Source: Bradyrhizobium sp. Tv2a-2
GTDB lineage: Bacteria; Pseudomonadota; Alphaproteobacteria; Rhizobiales; Xanthobacteraceae
Direction: 5' to 3'
Length of the DNA: 64,000 bases
NCBI RefSeq assembly: GCF_000472425.1
Contig: NZ_AXAI01000002.1
Location: 63,265-127,264, forward strand
Each line of letters begins with the position of its first letter. Positions within the stretch are counted from its first letter, which is position 1. Shown piece by piece: positions 1-8,704 of the stretch. The notes beneath the pieces are model-generated. The model made no database searches and was not told the DNA's origin. It worked only from the letters and a program-made list of their open reading frames with translations. A program made the translations under genes and the position numbers.

Positions 1-2958
1 AGACGTCATGAGGATCGGACGAAGGCGGGTACGCGCGGCACTGATCGCAGCTTCGTACAGATCGACACGCTGCTCTTCAGCCTGCCGGGCGAATTCCACG
101 ATCAGAATGGCGTTCTTCGCCGCCAATCCAACCAGGACGACAAAGCCAATCTGGGCAAGGACGTCGATCGGCATCCCCCGCAGCGACAAGCCGGTGACGG
201 AGGCCAACAGGCACATCGGGACGATCATGACGACCGCGAGCGGAAGCTTCAAGTTTTCATACTGAGCCGCGAGAACGAGGAAGACAAACAGCGCGGCGGC
301 GCCGAACACCAAGATGGTCGGCGTTCCCCGAAGCTGCTGCTGGAACGCAATATCAGTCCATTCGAAGCCAATGCCGGGAGGAAGGACCTTCTTCGCCAAC
401 TTTTCCATGCTCTGAAGCGCGGTGCCGGTCGCAACGCCAGGAGCAGCCGCGCCAATGACATCGGCGGCCGGGAAGAGGTTGTACCGTGGCACCCGGTAGG
501 GCACATTCTTGTACGATAGTCCGGCGACCGTACCGATCGGCACCATGTCGCCGAAGGCATTGCGTGCCTTCAGGCGAGCGATATCTTCAGGATCGCGCCT
601 AAATCTTCCATCGGCTTGCGCAATGACCTGGTAGGTTCGGCCGAGATAGTTGAAGTCGTTGACGTATTGGGAGCCGAGGTAGACCTGGAGTGTCGAGAAC
701 ACCTCTGTAGGCGTCAGCCCGACTTTCTCCGCCTTCTCGCGGTCAATATCTGCATAGATCGACGGCGACCGCGAGCCAAAAAGCGTGAACACGCCGGCGA
801 CGTCCGGATCCTTGCTGGCAGCCACGACTAGGCTTTGGGTTGCCTTAGCCAGCGCGTCTGATCCAAGCCCCGCGCGATCCTGCAACATCATTTTGAATCC
901 GCCGGAATTTCCCATACCCTGGACGGCAGGCGGCGGTATCGTGAGAATGTAGGCGCCCTGAATCACCGAGAGCCTGCGGCGCACATCGGCGAGCACAGTG
1001 TTTGCGGTGACGCCGGCGACGTGGTGGCCATAGAGCGACGGCAATCCAAAGAAGATCGCTCCGGCGTTGGACGCAAAGGTCAATGTTGTCGCATCCAGGC
1101 CCGCAAACGGCGACGCGTGCTCGACCCCCTTCGTGCTCAAGATGATGTCAGTCGCCTTCTTGATGACAGCTTCGGTCCTTTCCAAGGTGGCGCCAGGAGG
1201 AAGCTGAACGACGGTGATGAGATAGCCTTGGTCTTGCTCCGGAATGAAAGCGGTTGGAGTCCGCGCGAACTCGAGTCCTGCGATCGCAATCAGCACAACA
1301 TAGGCGACCAGAACGAGACCCGCGGCATGGACGAGGCGGCGGGTCAGCCTTCCATAGGTCGACGACATCCATTCGAAGCCGCGATTGAACCTTCCGAACG
1401 TCGCATCAAGGACGCGCGCCATTCTCGACGTACCGCCGTGGTGCTCGTTCTGATGGGCCCTGAAAAGAACAGCGCAGAGCGCCGGGCTCAAAGTGAGCGA
1501 AACGAAGCACGAGATCAGCGTCGACGCGGCGATGGTGGCCGCGAATTGACGGAAAAACAGGCCGGAAATCCCTGAAATGAACGCCGATGGCACGAAGACG
1601 GCACACAAGGTCAGCGCGATTGCGACCAGCGCGCCTCCAACCTCATCCATGGTGACGCGCGCGGCCCCGACGGGCGTCATGCCGCGTTCAAGGTTGCGTT
1701 CGACGTTCTCGACCACGACGATGGCGTCATCGACCACGATGCCAACCGCCAGGACCAAGCCGAAAAGCGACAGATTGTTGATCGAAATGCCAAGCGCGAG
1801 GAGAATCGTGAATGTGCCGAACAGCGATACTGGGATCGCGATCACCGGGATAATGGCCGCGCGCCAGCTCTGCAGGAAAAGGAAGACCACGCCGACGACA
1901 AGAAGAATGGCGACAAAGATCGTCATGATCACCTCATCGACGGACTTGCCGACAAAGGTCGTCGGATCGTAGATGATTTTGTAGGCCAATCCCGGCGGAA
2001 AGTCCTTGGAGAGCGTCGCGATCGTGGAGAGCACTTCATGCTCGACCGCGAGCGAGTTCGCTCCCGGTTGCGCATAGATGAAGAGAGGCATGCCCGGATC
2101 ACGATCCGTCCAGGCCGTTGCACCGTAGTCCGCGGCGCCGACCTCGACGCGACCGACATCGCCCAAGCGCGTCACCCGCCCATCCGGATCGGATTTCAGC
2201 ACAATGGATTCAAATTCCTGCGGCGTCGTCAGCCGGCCCAGCGCCTCGACATTGACCTGATAAGCGCGTGAGGAAGGGGTGGGAGGTTGATTCAGAATCC
2301 CCGCAGGCACTTGGATATTCTGCGCCTGCAACGCCGCGAAGACTTCCGACGCATTCATGTTGCGCGCGGCAACACGATCCGGATCCAGCCAGATCCGCAT
2401 GGCATACTGCCGCTCTCCGATGATCTGGACGTCGCCGACCCCGGGCAGGCGAGCCAACACATCCTTGATGTGCAGGGTCGCGTAATTGGACATGTAGAGC
2501 GTGTTGCGCGATCTGTCCGGGGAATAAAGATGGACGGCAAGCAAGATGCTCGGAACCTTCTTACTCACTTGAACGCCCAGGCGTTGCACATCCTCGGGCA
2601 ACCGCGGCAAGGCATCCTGCACGCGGTTCTGCGTGAGCATTTGGGAGACGTTCAGGTCGGTACCGATACGGAACGTGACGGTGATCGTGAGCTTGCCATC
2701 CGCCGTGGACTGACTGCTCATATAGAGCATGTTCTCCACGCCGTTGATCTGTTGCTCCAAAGGGGTAGCCACGGTGCGCGCCACGGTTTCGGCTGAAGCC
2801 CCAGGGTATGCCGTCGTGATCTGCACGGTCGGCGGCACGATCTCGGGATACTGGGCAACCGGCAACACGAACATCGCGCCGATGCCGATGAGAGTTAGAA
2901 AGACGCTCAGAACCGCCGCAAAAATGGGCCGGTCGATGAAAGCATGGGTGAAACGCAT
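1..2958 (-). CDS. RND (HAE1 family) multidrug efflux permease, C-terminus cut by window edge
   Basis: Inner-membrane proton/drug antiporter subunit of a tripartite efflux pump of the AcrB/MexF kind. The minus-strand frame from ATG at 2958 runs open to base 1 (986 codons), so about 50-70 C-terminal residues are missing relative to the usual length of about 1050. The N-terminus reads MRFTHAFIDRPIFAAVLSVF, followed by the typical first transmembrane helix, then AYPGASAETV and TPLEQQINGVENMLYMSS, all hallmarks of the HAE1 family. An AAGGAG ribosome site lies just upstream of the ATG, and the gene starts 15 bases after the adaptor gene stops, so the two are surely one operon. Substrate cannot be told from sequence. 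No outer-membrane channel gene is visible; it may lie beyond the left edge. Confidence 0.95.
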   Translation of the reverse strand, partial: MRFTHAFIDRPIFAAVLSVFLTLIGIGAMFVLPVAQYPEIVPPTVQITTAYPGASAETVARTVATPLEQQINGVENMLYMSSQSTADGKLTITVTFRIGTDLNVSQMLTQNRVQDALPRLPEDVQRLGVQVSKKVPSILLAVHLYSPDRSRNTLYMSNYATLHIKDVLARLPGVGDVQIIGERQYAMRIWLDPDRVAARNMNASEVFAALQAQNIQVPAGILNQPPTPSSRAYQVNVEALGRLTTPQEFESIVLKSDPDGRVTRLGDVGRVEVGAADYGATAWTDRDPGMPLFIYAQPGANSLAVEHEVLSTIATLSKDFPPGLAYKIIYDPTTFVGKSVDEVIMTIFVAILLVVGVVFLFLQSWRAAIIPVIAIPVSLFGTFTILLALGISINNLSLFGLVLAVGIVVDDAIVVVENVERNLERGMTPVGAARVTMDEVGGALVAIALTLCAVFVPSAFISGISGLFFRQFAATIAASTLISCFVSLTLSPALCAVLFRAHQNEHHGGTSRMARVLDATFGRFNRGFEWMSSTYGRLTRRLVHAAGLVLVAYVVLIAIAGLEFARTPTAFIPEQDQGYLITVVQLPPGATLERTEAVIKKATDIILSTKGVEHASPFAGLDATTLTFASNAGAIFFGLPSLYGHHVAGVTANTVLADVRRRLSVIQGAYILTIPPPAVQGMGNSGGFKMMLQDRAGLGSDALAKATQSLVVAASKDPDVAGVFTLFGSRSPSIYADIDREKAEKVGLTPTEVFSTLQVYLGSQYVNDFNYLGRTYQVIAQADGRFRRDPEDIARLKARNAFGDMVPIGTVAGLSYKNVPYRVPRYNLFPAADVIGAAAPGVATGTALQSMEKLAKKVLPPGIGFEWTDIAFQQQLRGTPTILVFGAAALFVFLVLAAQYENLKLPLAVVMIVPMCLLASVTGLSLRGMPIDVLAQIGFVVLVGLAAKNAILIVEFARQAEEQRVDLYEAAISAARTRLRPILMTS

Positions 2959-2973
2959 CGGTCCGCTCCTTCT

Positions 2974-4212
2974 TCAACCTTGGCCGTCGGCTGTCGCTTG
3001 GAACCGGATCGAGCCCTGTTGGGGCGTGACGCTAGCCCCAGGCATCGCGCGGACAAGGCCATCGATGACGACGCGGTCATCCGGCGAAAGACCCGACTTG
3101 ATCACACGCAGCCCGCCCCGCACATCGCCCGTTTCGACGATCTTTGGGACGACCTTGCCTTCGGCGGAAACCGTCATGACGAGATGCTGTGATTGATCGA
3201 GCAACACCGCCGAATCGGGCAGCAACAGAGCCGGTGACGGCGGCGCGATGGTGGCGCGGATACGGGCGAATTGCCCGGGCGCGATGTTAAGATCCGAATT
3301 GCTGACCGTCGCGCGCGCACGAATGGTGCCACTTGCGCGGTTCAGGGCGTTATCCAAGAAATCCAGCGTCCCCTCGCGCTTGAAATCCTTTTCGCCGGTG
3401 AGGTTGATGAAGACCTTCTGATTTGGGGCGTCTGGATGACGATTCGTCTCGCCAATATAGGTTAGATAGTCGCGCTCGCTCATATCGAAATTGAGGTAGA
3501 GGGGATCAAGCGAGACCAGGGTCGCAAGCAGCGTCGTCGGGCTCGTGGCGGCCCTGCTGCCAGCGATCAGCGCCCCGATCGACACCTGGCGTTCGCCGAT
3601 CCGGCCCGTGAACGGAGCCGTCACCCGGCTATATTCCAGGTCGAGCTTAGCATCGCGCACGCGGGCTTCGGCATCGTCTACAGCCGCGTGCGAGGCATCC
3701 TGATCGTTCGTTCGCTGGTCAACTGTTTCCTGCGTTGCGAATTCGTCTCGTTTGAGCGATCGCGCGCGTGAGAGCTCATTGTTCGCCAGCGCGACGCGGG
3801 CTTTAGCCGTTTCCAGCGCCGCATTTGCCTGCGCGAGCTTGATTTCGTAGGGCCTCGGATCGATCGTGAACAGTAAATCGCCCTTGTGGACGATTTGACC
3901 ATCCTTAAAATGAATCCCAACCAGCGTTCCACCGACCTGCGGGCGCACTTCAACGCGATTGACAGCCGCAAACTGGCCCAAGAATCCGAGCCGAGCGTCA
4001 ACGTCCTGCTGCAAAGGCTTACTGACGGTTACCGGTGGTGCGGCCGGCGGTTGCGTTACCGGCGCCGCCATTTTCTCAAACCGCACGTAGCCGGCATATC
4101 CAACGATGACCAGAAGCCCCAGGCCGCCAAGCCACCAAACCGAGCGCCACCGCTTAGTGGAGGGCGCACGGACCGCTGTCTTCAATTGCGAGGGATTGAC
4201 CGTTTCGTTCAT
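2974..4212 (-). CDS. RND efflux periplasmic adaptor (membrane fusion protein)
   Basis: Periplasmic adaptor of the MexE/AcrA family that links the downstream RND permease to an outer-membrane channel. About 412 residues from ATG 4212 (MNETVNPSQ), chosen because it sits 5-10 residues before the basic stretch and membrane anchor (WWLGGLGLLVIVGYAGYV) and has a GGA-rich site upstream; an in-frame start 36 codons earlier has no such support. Order seen: N-terminal membrane anchor, barrel-sandwich half (VEVRPQVGGTLVGIHFKDG), coiled-coil hairpin (about 120-190), second half (LDLEYSRVTAPFTGRIGERQVSIG), beta-barrel and membrane-proximal domain with the typical VVIDGLVRAMPGA end. There is no lipobox cysteine, so it is anchored by a helix. 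Confidence 0.95.
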   Translation of the reverse strand: MNETVNPSQLKTAVRAPSTKRWRSVWWLGGLGLLVIVGYAGYVRFEKMAAPVTQPPAAPPVTVSKPLQQDVDARLGFLGQFAAVNRVEVRPQVGGTLVGIHFKDGQIVHKGDLLFTIDPRPYEIKLAQANAALETAKARVALANNELSRARSLKRDEFATQETVDQRTNDQDASHAAVDDAEARVRDAKLDLEYSRVTAPFTGRIGERQVSIGALIAGSRAATSPTTLLATLVSLDPLYLNFDMSERDYLTYIGETNRHPDAPNQKVFINLTGEKDFKREGTLDFLDNALNRASGTIRARATVSNSDLNIAPGQFARIRATIAPPSPALLLPDSAVLLDQSQHLVMTVSAEGKVVPKIVETGDVRGGLRVIKSGLSPDDRVVIDGLVRAMPGASVTPQQGSIRFQATADGQG

Positions 4213-4363
4213 GACGATTCCGTGCCTTCCGTTGATAGTCGTTGCATGCGACGGAAACAGCAGCATCGCGTTCGGCGATTTTCCGTTTGACCTCGCCGAA
4301 GGGTCGACTCGAACAGGCAAGAGCTAGGCCCGTGAGCAGCGGCCTGGACTAGGTCGGCGCAAA

Positions 4364-5569
4364 CTAGGCCTTGCTTTGTCCAGCATGACTGTCAGGCGCT
4401 AGAGAAGGCGCAGCCGACACCGCGATCTTGCGGGCGGCAATCTCTGCCGCCATCAGGGCCGCGGCGGCGAGCGCTGCGGCGATGTAGCCCAAGGCGTAGC
4501 TGCCGAAGAGGTGAATTCCAGCCGCCCCGATCAAGCCGGCCAGCGTCACACCGAGGAACATTGCAGTGTTGTTCAGGCCCAGCGCGAGCGGAGCGATGTG
4601 CGACGCGATGCTGACGATGCGGTGCTGCTGCGGCACGACGGCGCCCCAACCGCAGAATCCCCAAACCAGCATGGCCGGAATAGCCGTTACAAGGCTACCG
4701 CTGGTCCACGGCAACAACACGAAGTCGATCATCAGGAACGCAAGCAAAGTGACCAGCACTCTACCATTTCCGATAACGTCGATCAGTCGGCCAACCACGA
4801 ATGTCGAGACCGTCCCTGAGACACCCCAGAGCACGAGCAGCCCTGCCAAGTTGGTCGGATTACCATCGGTCGCGCGATCAAATACGACAGCAAGATAGGT
4901 GTAGATCGTGTAGGCCGCCCCCAAGAACAAGAACGTGGTCGCAAGCGTGAGGCCCATACGCGTATCAGCCAAAGGCGAAAGGCGCTGACGCAACGAAATG
5001 ACCGGCAGCATCGGTATGTGAGAAAGCAGGACCGAGATGCCGATCGCTGACATACCCGCAAGCAGGGCTACGAACACCATGGTCCAATGCCAATCGGTCA
5101 GTCCTCCGATCAAGGTTCCGATCGGAGCGCCGAGCGCCGTGGAGATCGTCAAGCCCATGGTCACCACAGAGAGCGCAACACCCCTACGTTCTGCCGGGAC
5201 GATCGAAGCAGCCGCGGCGGTCGCGGTCGGCGAGAAGAGTGCTGCGCCCAATCCCGCCACCACGCGTGAAACGATCGCCAGCGCGAAGTTCGGAGCCATT
5301 GCCGTGCCGAGGTTTGCAAGCACGAAAACGATGAGCCCCGTGATCAGCAGCACCTTTCGCGAGATATGCCCTGTCAAAGCGGCGATAGTCGGAGACAGTA
5401 GCGCATACGCCACGGCGTACACGGTCGTTAACTGCCCTGCCGCACCAATACTGACGTCGAAGCTTCGGGACATTTCGGGAAGCACGCCCGCAACAACGAA
5501 ATTGTCGGTGCCGAGCGCAAACATGCCAAGGGCTAGAATAAGCAGTCTCGTGTCCATCGCTGGTCTCAT
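4364..5569 (-). CDS. MFS transporter, DHA1-type exporter
   Basis: Proton-driven inner-membrane exporter with about 12 hydrophobic segments over about 401 residues. Family marks: FALGTDNFVVAGVLPEMSRS in helix 1, the GHISRKVLL loop-2 motif, and VAGLGAALFSPTATAAA in helix 4-5; overall it resembles the AraJ/YdhP class of sugar and drug efflux proteins. The start at 5569 (MRPAMDTRLL) has GGAACC upstream; a second ATG four codons later is equally possible, and a longer frame to 5608 has no ribosome site. It lies 151 bases upstream of the RND adaptor on the same strand, so it could share its transcript, but the gap leaves room for a separate promoter. Substrate unknown. Confidence 0.9.
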   Translation of the reverse strand: MRPAMDTRLLILALGMFALGTDNFVVAGVLPEMSRSFDVSIGAAGQLTTVYAVAYALLSPTIAALTGHISRKVLLITGLIVFVLANLGTAMAPNFALAIVSRVVAGLGAALFSPTATAAAASIVPAERRGVALSVVTMGLTISTALGAPIGTLIGGLTDWHWTMVFVALLAGMSAIGISVLLSHIPMLPVISLRQRLSPLADTRMGLTLATTFLFLGAAYTIYTYLAVVFDRATDGNPTNLAGLLVLWGVSGTVSTFVVGRLIDVIGNGRVLVTLLAFLMIDFVLLPWTSGSLVTAIPAMLVWGFCGWGAVVPQQHRIVSIASHIAPLALGLNNTAMFLGVTLAGLIGAAGIHLFGSYALGYIAAALAAAALMAAEIAARKIAVSAAPSLAPDSHAGQSKA

Positions 5570-5645
5570 TGTTTGTTTGGTTCCTCGCGAGGTGCCTCGA
5601 TCGCACAAGGCGTATCGATGCTACCTCGGAGGAGAATTGGGTTCG

Positions 5646-5677
5646 GCGGCGCCGGCTCGACCGGCTGGGAGCGCCGC
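5646..5677 (-). terminator. GC-rich hairpin after the small isomerase-like gene
   Basis: Perfect 7-bp inverted repeat (GCGGCGC / GCGCCGC) 16 bases past the stop of the gene at 5693-5983, before the MFS gene. There is no T-tract, so it could be an RNA-stabilising hairpin instead of an intrinsic terminator. Confidence 0.35.
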
Positions 5678-5692
5678 TAAGGATACGCTCGC

Positions 5693-5983
5693 CTACTTGC
5701 CTTGAATGAGCATGCCGAGCGGCATCAACGGGGCCACCGGCAGAAACTCGTAGGACATGAGCTTGTCGGCAACGAACGGCAGCTTGCTCAGCGTTTCTTT
5801 GGCTTCATCAACGGAAGCGACGTTCATTAAGAAGATCGGGCCGGAGCCTTCGCGAAACCAGAACTGCTCGACCTTACCATCCAGATAGAGCTTGAGTGTC
5901 GCCGGGACTTCGGTCGGAAGATGCACTTTGATGAGGTCAGGTGTTAGCGCCGGGCTGGCGGAGGCAATCGCGAAAACTTTCAT
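5693..5983 (-). CDS. Small muconolactone-isomerase/YciI-like protein, paralogue 1
   Basis: A 96-residue cytosolic protein that looks like a ferredoxin-like alpha/beta barrel dimer of the muconolactone isomerase or YciI type: MKVFAIAS strand, YLDGKVEQFWFREG, then FLMNVASVDEAKETLSKLP and a hydrophobic tail ending PLGMLIQGK. It is clearly paralogous to the protein at 8411-8704: both share the YLDGK(V/I)EQFW(F/I)RE core and end LIQGK. A strong AAGGAG site precedes the ATG. It is divergent from the DJ-1/AraC regulator, with direct-repeat operators in the shared region. True catalytic activity is unknown; the classical muconolactone isomerase active-site context cannot be confirmed by eye. Confidence 0.8.
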   Translation of the reverse strand: MKVFAIASASPALTPDLIKVHLPTEVPATLKLYLDGKVEQFWFREGSGPIFLMNVASVDEAKETLSKLPFVADKLMSYEFLPVAPLMPLGMLIQGK

Positions 5984-6060
5984 GGGTCATCTCCTTAACG
6001 TGGCTTCGAAGCGTACTTCGATCGCAACCAAATTAAGTGGTCATCCGCCTTGATCGTAGT

Positions 6061-6096
6061 GTCGTAAACGACATATTTGATGCCATTGACGACATT
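6061..6096. promoter_or_regulatory. Operator-like direct repeat, copy A
   Basis: Begins with the near-palindrome GTCGTAAACGAC, then an AT-rich stretch and CATTGACGACATT. It matches copy B (6154-6189) at 31 of 36 positions with a 93-bp offset, close to nine helical turns. Likely binding site of the AraC-type regulator encoded at 6343. Confidence 0.6.
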
Positions 6097-6153
6097 CGTA
6101 ATGCGATTTTTGATATCCGCCGAGAGGAGGCAGGCCGGTACGGCTTCAATAGC

Positions 6154-6189
6154 GTCGTATACGACATTTTTGATGTCATTAGCGACATT
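6154..6189. promoter_or_regulatory. Operator-like direct repeat, copy B
   Basis: Begins with the perfect 12-bp palindrome GTCGTATACGAC, followed by ACATTTTTGATGTCATT and GCGACATT. A 22-base part (6163-6184) recurs with 3 mismatches upstream of the second paralogous small gene, at 8788-8809. Confidence 0.6.
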
Positions 6190-6342
6190 GACTCAAAAAG
6201 AGGGACGTGAGACTTTCGCCACAAAAGAAAGCGTTCTCCTCGGCTCGGCGTCATGTTTTAGGCCTCGAGTCCGATCACCAGAAATGCCGAGATATTCAGG
6301 GGACCTTGTGTCGCGAATGCTATCGTTGAGGCATGTTAGGTC

Positions 6343-7308
6343 ATGAAAATTGTCGTCCTTGCACTTGAGAGTTTTTGGGACACAGGGCTTGCCATCGTTC
6401 TCGATGCATTGAAGCTTGCCGATAGATTTTCAGCGGCGCAGATGGGCGGCACACTTCGTTTTGATGTTTCGATCGTCGGCGTACGGAAGCGCATTCGCTC
6501 TGGCCAGGGATTCATAATACCCGTCAACACCATCACGCCCGATTTGAAGCCGGACTGGGTCATTATGCCAGCACTGAGCACTGGGCGACCGGATCAACTG
6601 ATCACAAGGCTTGGGCAGCGCGATATCGCCCCGGTGAAGCGGCAATTACGCAAATGGCACGAAGGAGGCGCCCGCATTGCCGCTTCCTGCATCAGCGCAT
6701 TTGTGCTGGCGGAAACGGGACTTCTCGATCATCGGGAGGTAACGACGACTTGGTGGCTTGCGCCGTTATTCCGCCAACGCTACCCGAATGTCTTGCTCGA
6801 CGAAACCAGAATGCTCGTGGCATCGGACATCGGCGTGACGTCCGGCGCGGCCATGGGACATCTCGATCTTGCGCTGTGGTTGATACGCCAGGCCAGCCCG
6901 GAGCTATCGTCCGTAGTGTCGCGTTATCTTCTCGCCGACCTGCGTACCCTGCAGGCGGCCTATATCATTCCCAATCATTTGGCGGAGGCCGATCCTCTCA
7001 TTGAGCGTTTCGAACGCTGGGCGCGCGATCATCTCAAGGATGGCTTCTCGTTGAAAGAACTTGCTGAAGCATTGGCAGTGACTCCGCGGACTCTTCAACG
7101 CCGCTGTGAAGCGGTGCTCGGCAAATCGCCCCTGGCCTACTTTCAGGATCTACGGGTGGAACGCGCGCAGTCTCTGCTCCACGGCGGTCACCTCGATGTC
7201 GATGCGATCGCGGCCGAGGTAGGCTACGCCGACGCGACCACGTTACGCACGCTGTTGCGCGAGCGCTTGGGACGCGGAGTGCGCGAGCTTCGCGCCAGCC
7301 TTCGTTAA
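6343..7308 (+). CDS. DJ-1/PfpI (GATase1)-AraC transcriptional regulator
   Basis: A 321-residue regulator of the GlxA/CdhR/FtrA type. Residues about 1-190 form a DJ-1/PfpI sensor domain (MKIVVLALESFWDTGLAIVL; GGARIAASCISAFVLAETGL with a Cys at the nucleophile elbow; DIGVTSGAAMGHLDLALWLI). Residues about 220-321 are the AraC double helix-turn-helix (LKELAEALAVTPRTLQRRC, then VDAIAAEVGYADATTLRTLL and RERLGRGVREL). It is divergently oriented from the small isomerase-like gene. I infer that it controls that gene and perhaps the 8411-8704 paralogue through the direct-repeat elements. The ribosome site before the ATG is weak. The ligand is unknown; in known members the sensor domain often responds to amino-acid-like or carnitine-like metabolites. 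Confidence 0.9.
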   Translation: MKIVVLALESFWDTGLAIVLDALKLADRFSAAQMGGTLRFDVSIVGVRKRIRSGQGFIIPVNTITPDLKPDWVIMPALSTGRPDQLITRLGQRDIAPVKRQLRKWHEGGARIAASCISAFVLAETGLLDHREVTTTWWLAPLFRQRYPNVLLDETRMLVASDIGVTSGAAMGHLDLALWLIRQASPELSSVVSRYLLADLRTLQAAYIIPNHLAEADPLIERFERWARDHLKDGFSLKELAEALAVTPRTLQRRCEAVLGKSPLAYFQDLRVERAQSLLHGGHLDVDAIAAEVGYADATTLRTLLRERLGRGVRELRASLR

Positions 7309-7747
7309 GCACGAGGCAATTTGAGAATAAGCCATCTTTCACCAGGATCGGAAGACAACGATGGTCGAGCCGGTCGACAGTCTTCGAAATCACAGTCATC
7401 GTCCAACCCGAGTTCTCTAGAAGCCGGGGTTCGGTCGCAGGGAATGAAATCGCTCGTTGCGCCGCGCATTGCCTCTCGCTTTTGATCGCCACCTGGACCA
7501 AATCAAGCCTTGGAGTTATCTAAGTCACGAATGATCATGAGCGCGTGGTGCTTGCCATCTCGCGGCAGGCAACAACGCTTGGCCGACGCCAGTGTTCGCG
7601 CGTTGATTGCGACGCGCAAATTGGCCGCAGGGGCGGCGATCAACATGATCAACCTGAAGTCAATCAACGCGGCATCAGCCTCGCCCCTTCGGCCGACTTG
7701 GAAAGTCACCGGACAAAGTGCGGAACGGCTTCGGTTGCCTGCGCGAT
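7309..7747. other. Intergenic stretch without recognisable gene
   Basis: 439 bases between the convergent AraC regulator and MEKHLA gene. Short frames on both strands lack ribosome sites and recognisable motifs. I see nothing further here. Confidence 0.5.
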
Positions 7748-8275
7748 TCAAATCGCGCCATCTCCAAACTTTGGAGCAGAGGCCGCGCCTTCCGGATTAC
7801 TGCCTTCCGCGTTGCTCCAGGTCGAAAACGTCGCAGCTTGGCCGAACGGCCGGCCATGATCGTCGACCAGTTGCCAAACAATTGCCTTCTCTATCCAAAA
7901 GCGGCGGCCAGATTTCGCTATTCTCAAACCACGGTAGTCGTCAATGAATCCATTGGTGGTGACAGCGTCCAACAATCGCTGCCGTTCCGCCCTAAACGGT
8001 TCTTCGGCCGACAGGCGAGACGGAAGCGTGATGAACTCTTCCCAGCTGTAACCAAAGCAGGACTGCGCGGTATGGTTAGCATAGATGAATCTCGGATCTG
8101 GCTGTCTGTTCTGGGCGAGCACCACAAATGGAGCATCTTTATAAAGCCAATGCGGACCTTTGCCGTTCGGAACGAGCGGCGTTCCGACAATACGATCAAA
8201 GCTTTTCGTAATCAGGGCGAAGAATTCTTGATCCGTCCTAAGATCGCGAGCATCTGAGTTGTCGTAAATATCCAT
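7748..8275 (-). CDS. MEKHLA domain (PAS-like) protein
   Basis: A 175-residue single-domain cytosolic protein of the MEKHLA family, a PAS-related fold known from plant HD-ZIP III C-termini and widespread in proteobacteria. Family marks: APFVVLAQNRQPDPRFIYAN, FGYSWEEFITLPSRLSAE, RAERQRLLDAV, GFIDDYRGLRIAKSGRRFWI and a final GQAATFS. It spans nearly the whole family length. No output domain is attached. It lies 135 bases downstream of the small isomerase-like gene on the same strand, with a hairpin between, so it may be co-transcribed. Ligand and role are not established; a small-molecule or redox sensing role is only an inference from the PAS-like fold. Confidence 0.85.
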   Translation of the reverse strand: MDIYDNSDARDLRTDQEFFALITKSFDRIVGTPLVPNGKGPHWLYKDAPFVVLAQNRQPDPRFIYANHTAQSCFGYSWEEFITLPSRLSAEEPFRAERQRLLDAVTTNGFIDDYRGLRIAKSGRRFWIEKAIVWQLVDDHGRPFGQAATFSTWSNAEGSNPEGAASAPKFGDGAI

Positions 8276-8324
8276 GCTAGACCTACCGTTAGCTGTCGAG
8301 ATCTCTTACCCAGATCCCCTTGGG

Positions 8325-8347
8325 GCCGGGCTGCGCTGCGGCCCGGC
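8325..8347 (-). terminator. GC-rich hairpin between paralogue 2 and MEKHLA gene
   Basis: Perfect 7-bp inverted repeat GCCGGGC / GCCCGGC with a 9-base loop. No T-tract is present, so it may attenuate transcription or protect the 3' end of the upstream message. Confidence 0.35.
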
Positions 8348-8410
8348 GACGCCACCGGTTGCCCCGGTAGCGCCGGCAATGAGGACGGTGAGCTTCCCGG
8401 ACACCACCGC

Positions 8411-8704
8411 TTACTTGCCTTGGATCAGCAAACCGAGCGGCGCGAGAGGCCCGACAGGGAAGATGTCGAATGCAAGGAAACCGTTGGGCACGAGCGGCAG
8501 CCCATCGGTGATCTTCTTGGCGTGCTCGGACGAGTCTGCATTGATGAGAAAGATCACGCCGGGCTTATCTTCGCGAATCCAAAATTGCTCGATCTTGCCG
8601 TCGAGGTAGAGCTGAAGCGTGTCCCGGACTTCACCCGGCATAATCCGCTTCCTGTCTTCATCGGACATCGGTTTGATAACGTTGCCGATCGCGAAAAACT
8701 TCAT
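8411..8704 (-). CDS. Small muconolactone-isomerase/YciI-like protein, paralogue 2
   Basis: A 97-residue protein starting MKFFAIGNVIKPMS. The ATG at 8704 is chosen because AAGGAG lies 7-8 bases upstream and it aligns with the paralogue's start; an in-frame start 15 codons earlier does neither. Shared core with the 5693-5983 protein: TLQLYLDGKIEQFWIRE, IFLINADSSEHAKK, and the tail PLGLLIQGK. Probably a dimeric ferredoxin-like fold protein; the reaction is unknown. The upstream region carries a 22-base element (8788-8809) nearly identical to part of the operator-like repeat at 6163-6184, so the AraC-type regulator could control both paralogues. Confidence 0.8.
   Translation of the reverse strand: MKFFAIGNVIKPMSDEDRKRIMPGEVRDTLQLYLDGKIEQFWIREDKPGVIFLINADSSEHAKKITDGLPLVPNGFLAFDIFPVGPLAPLGLLIQGK

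Larger units (their letters stand above)
5984..6342. promoter_or_regulatory. Divergent regulatory region
   Basis: 359 non-coding bases between the isomerase-like gene and the AraC-type regulator. They contain two 36-base imperfect direct repeats described separately. I see no protein-coding signal. Confidence 0.7.

Noticed and set aside
5037..5705. 222-codon plus-strand frame opposite the MFS gene
   Set aside because: Ser/Ala/Thr-rich antisense frame with no ribosome site; the MFS gene in the other strand has clear family motifs.
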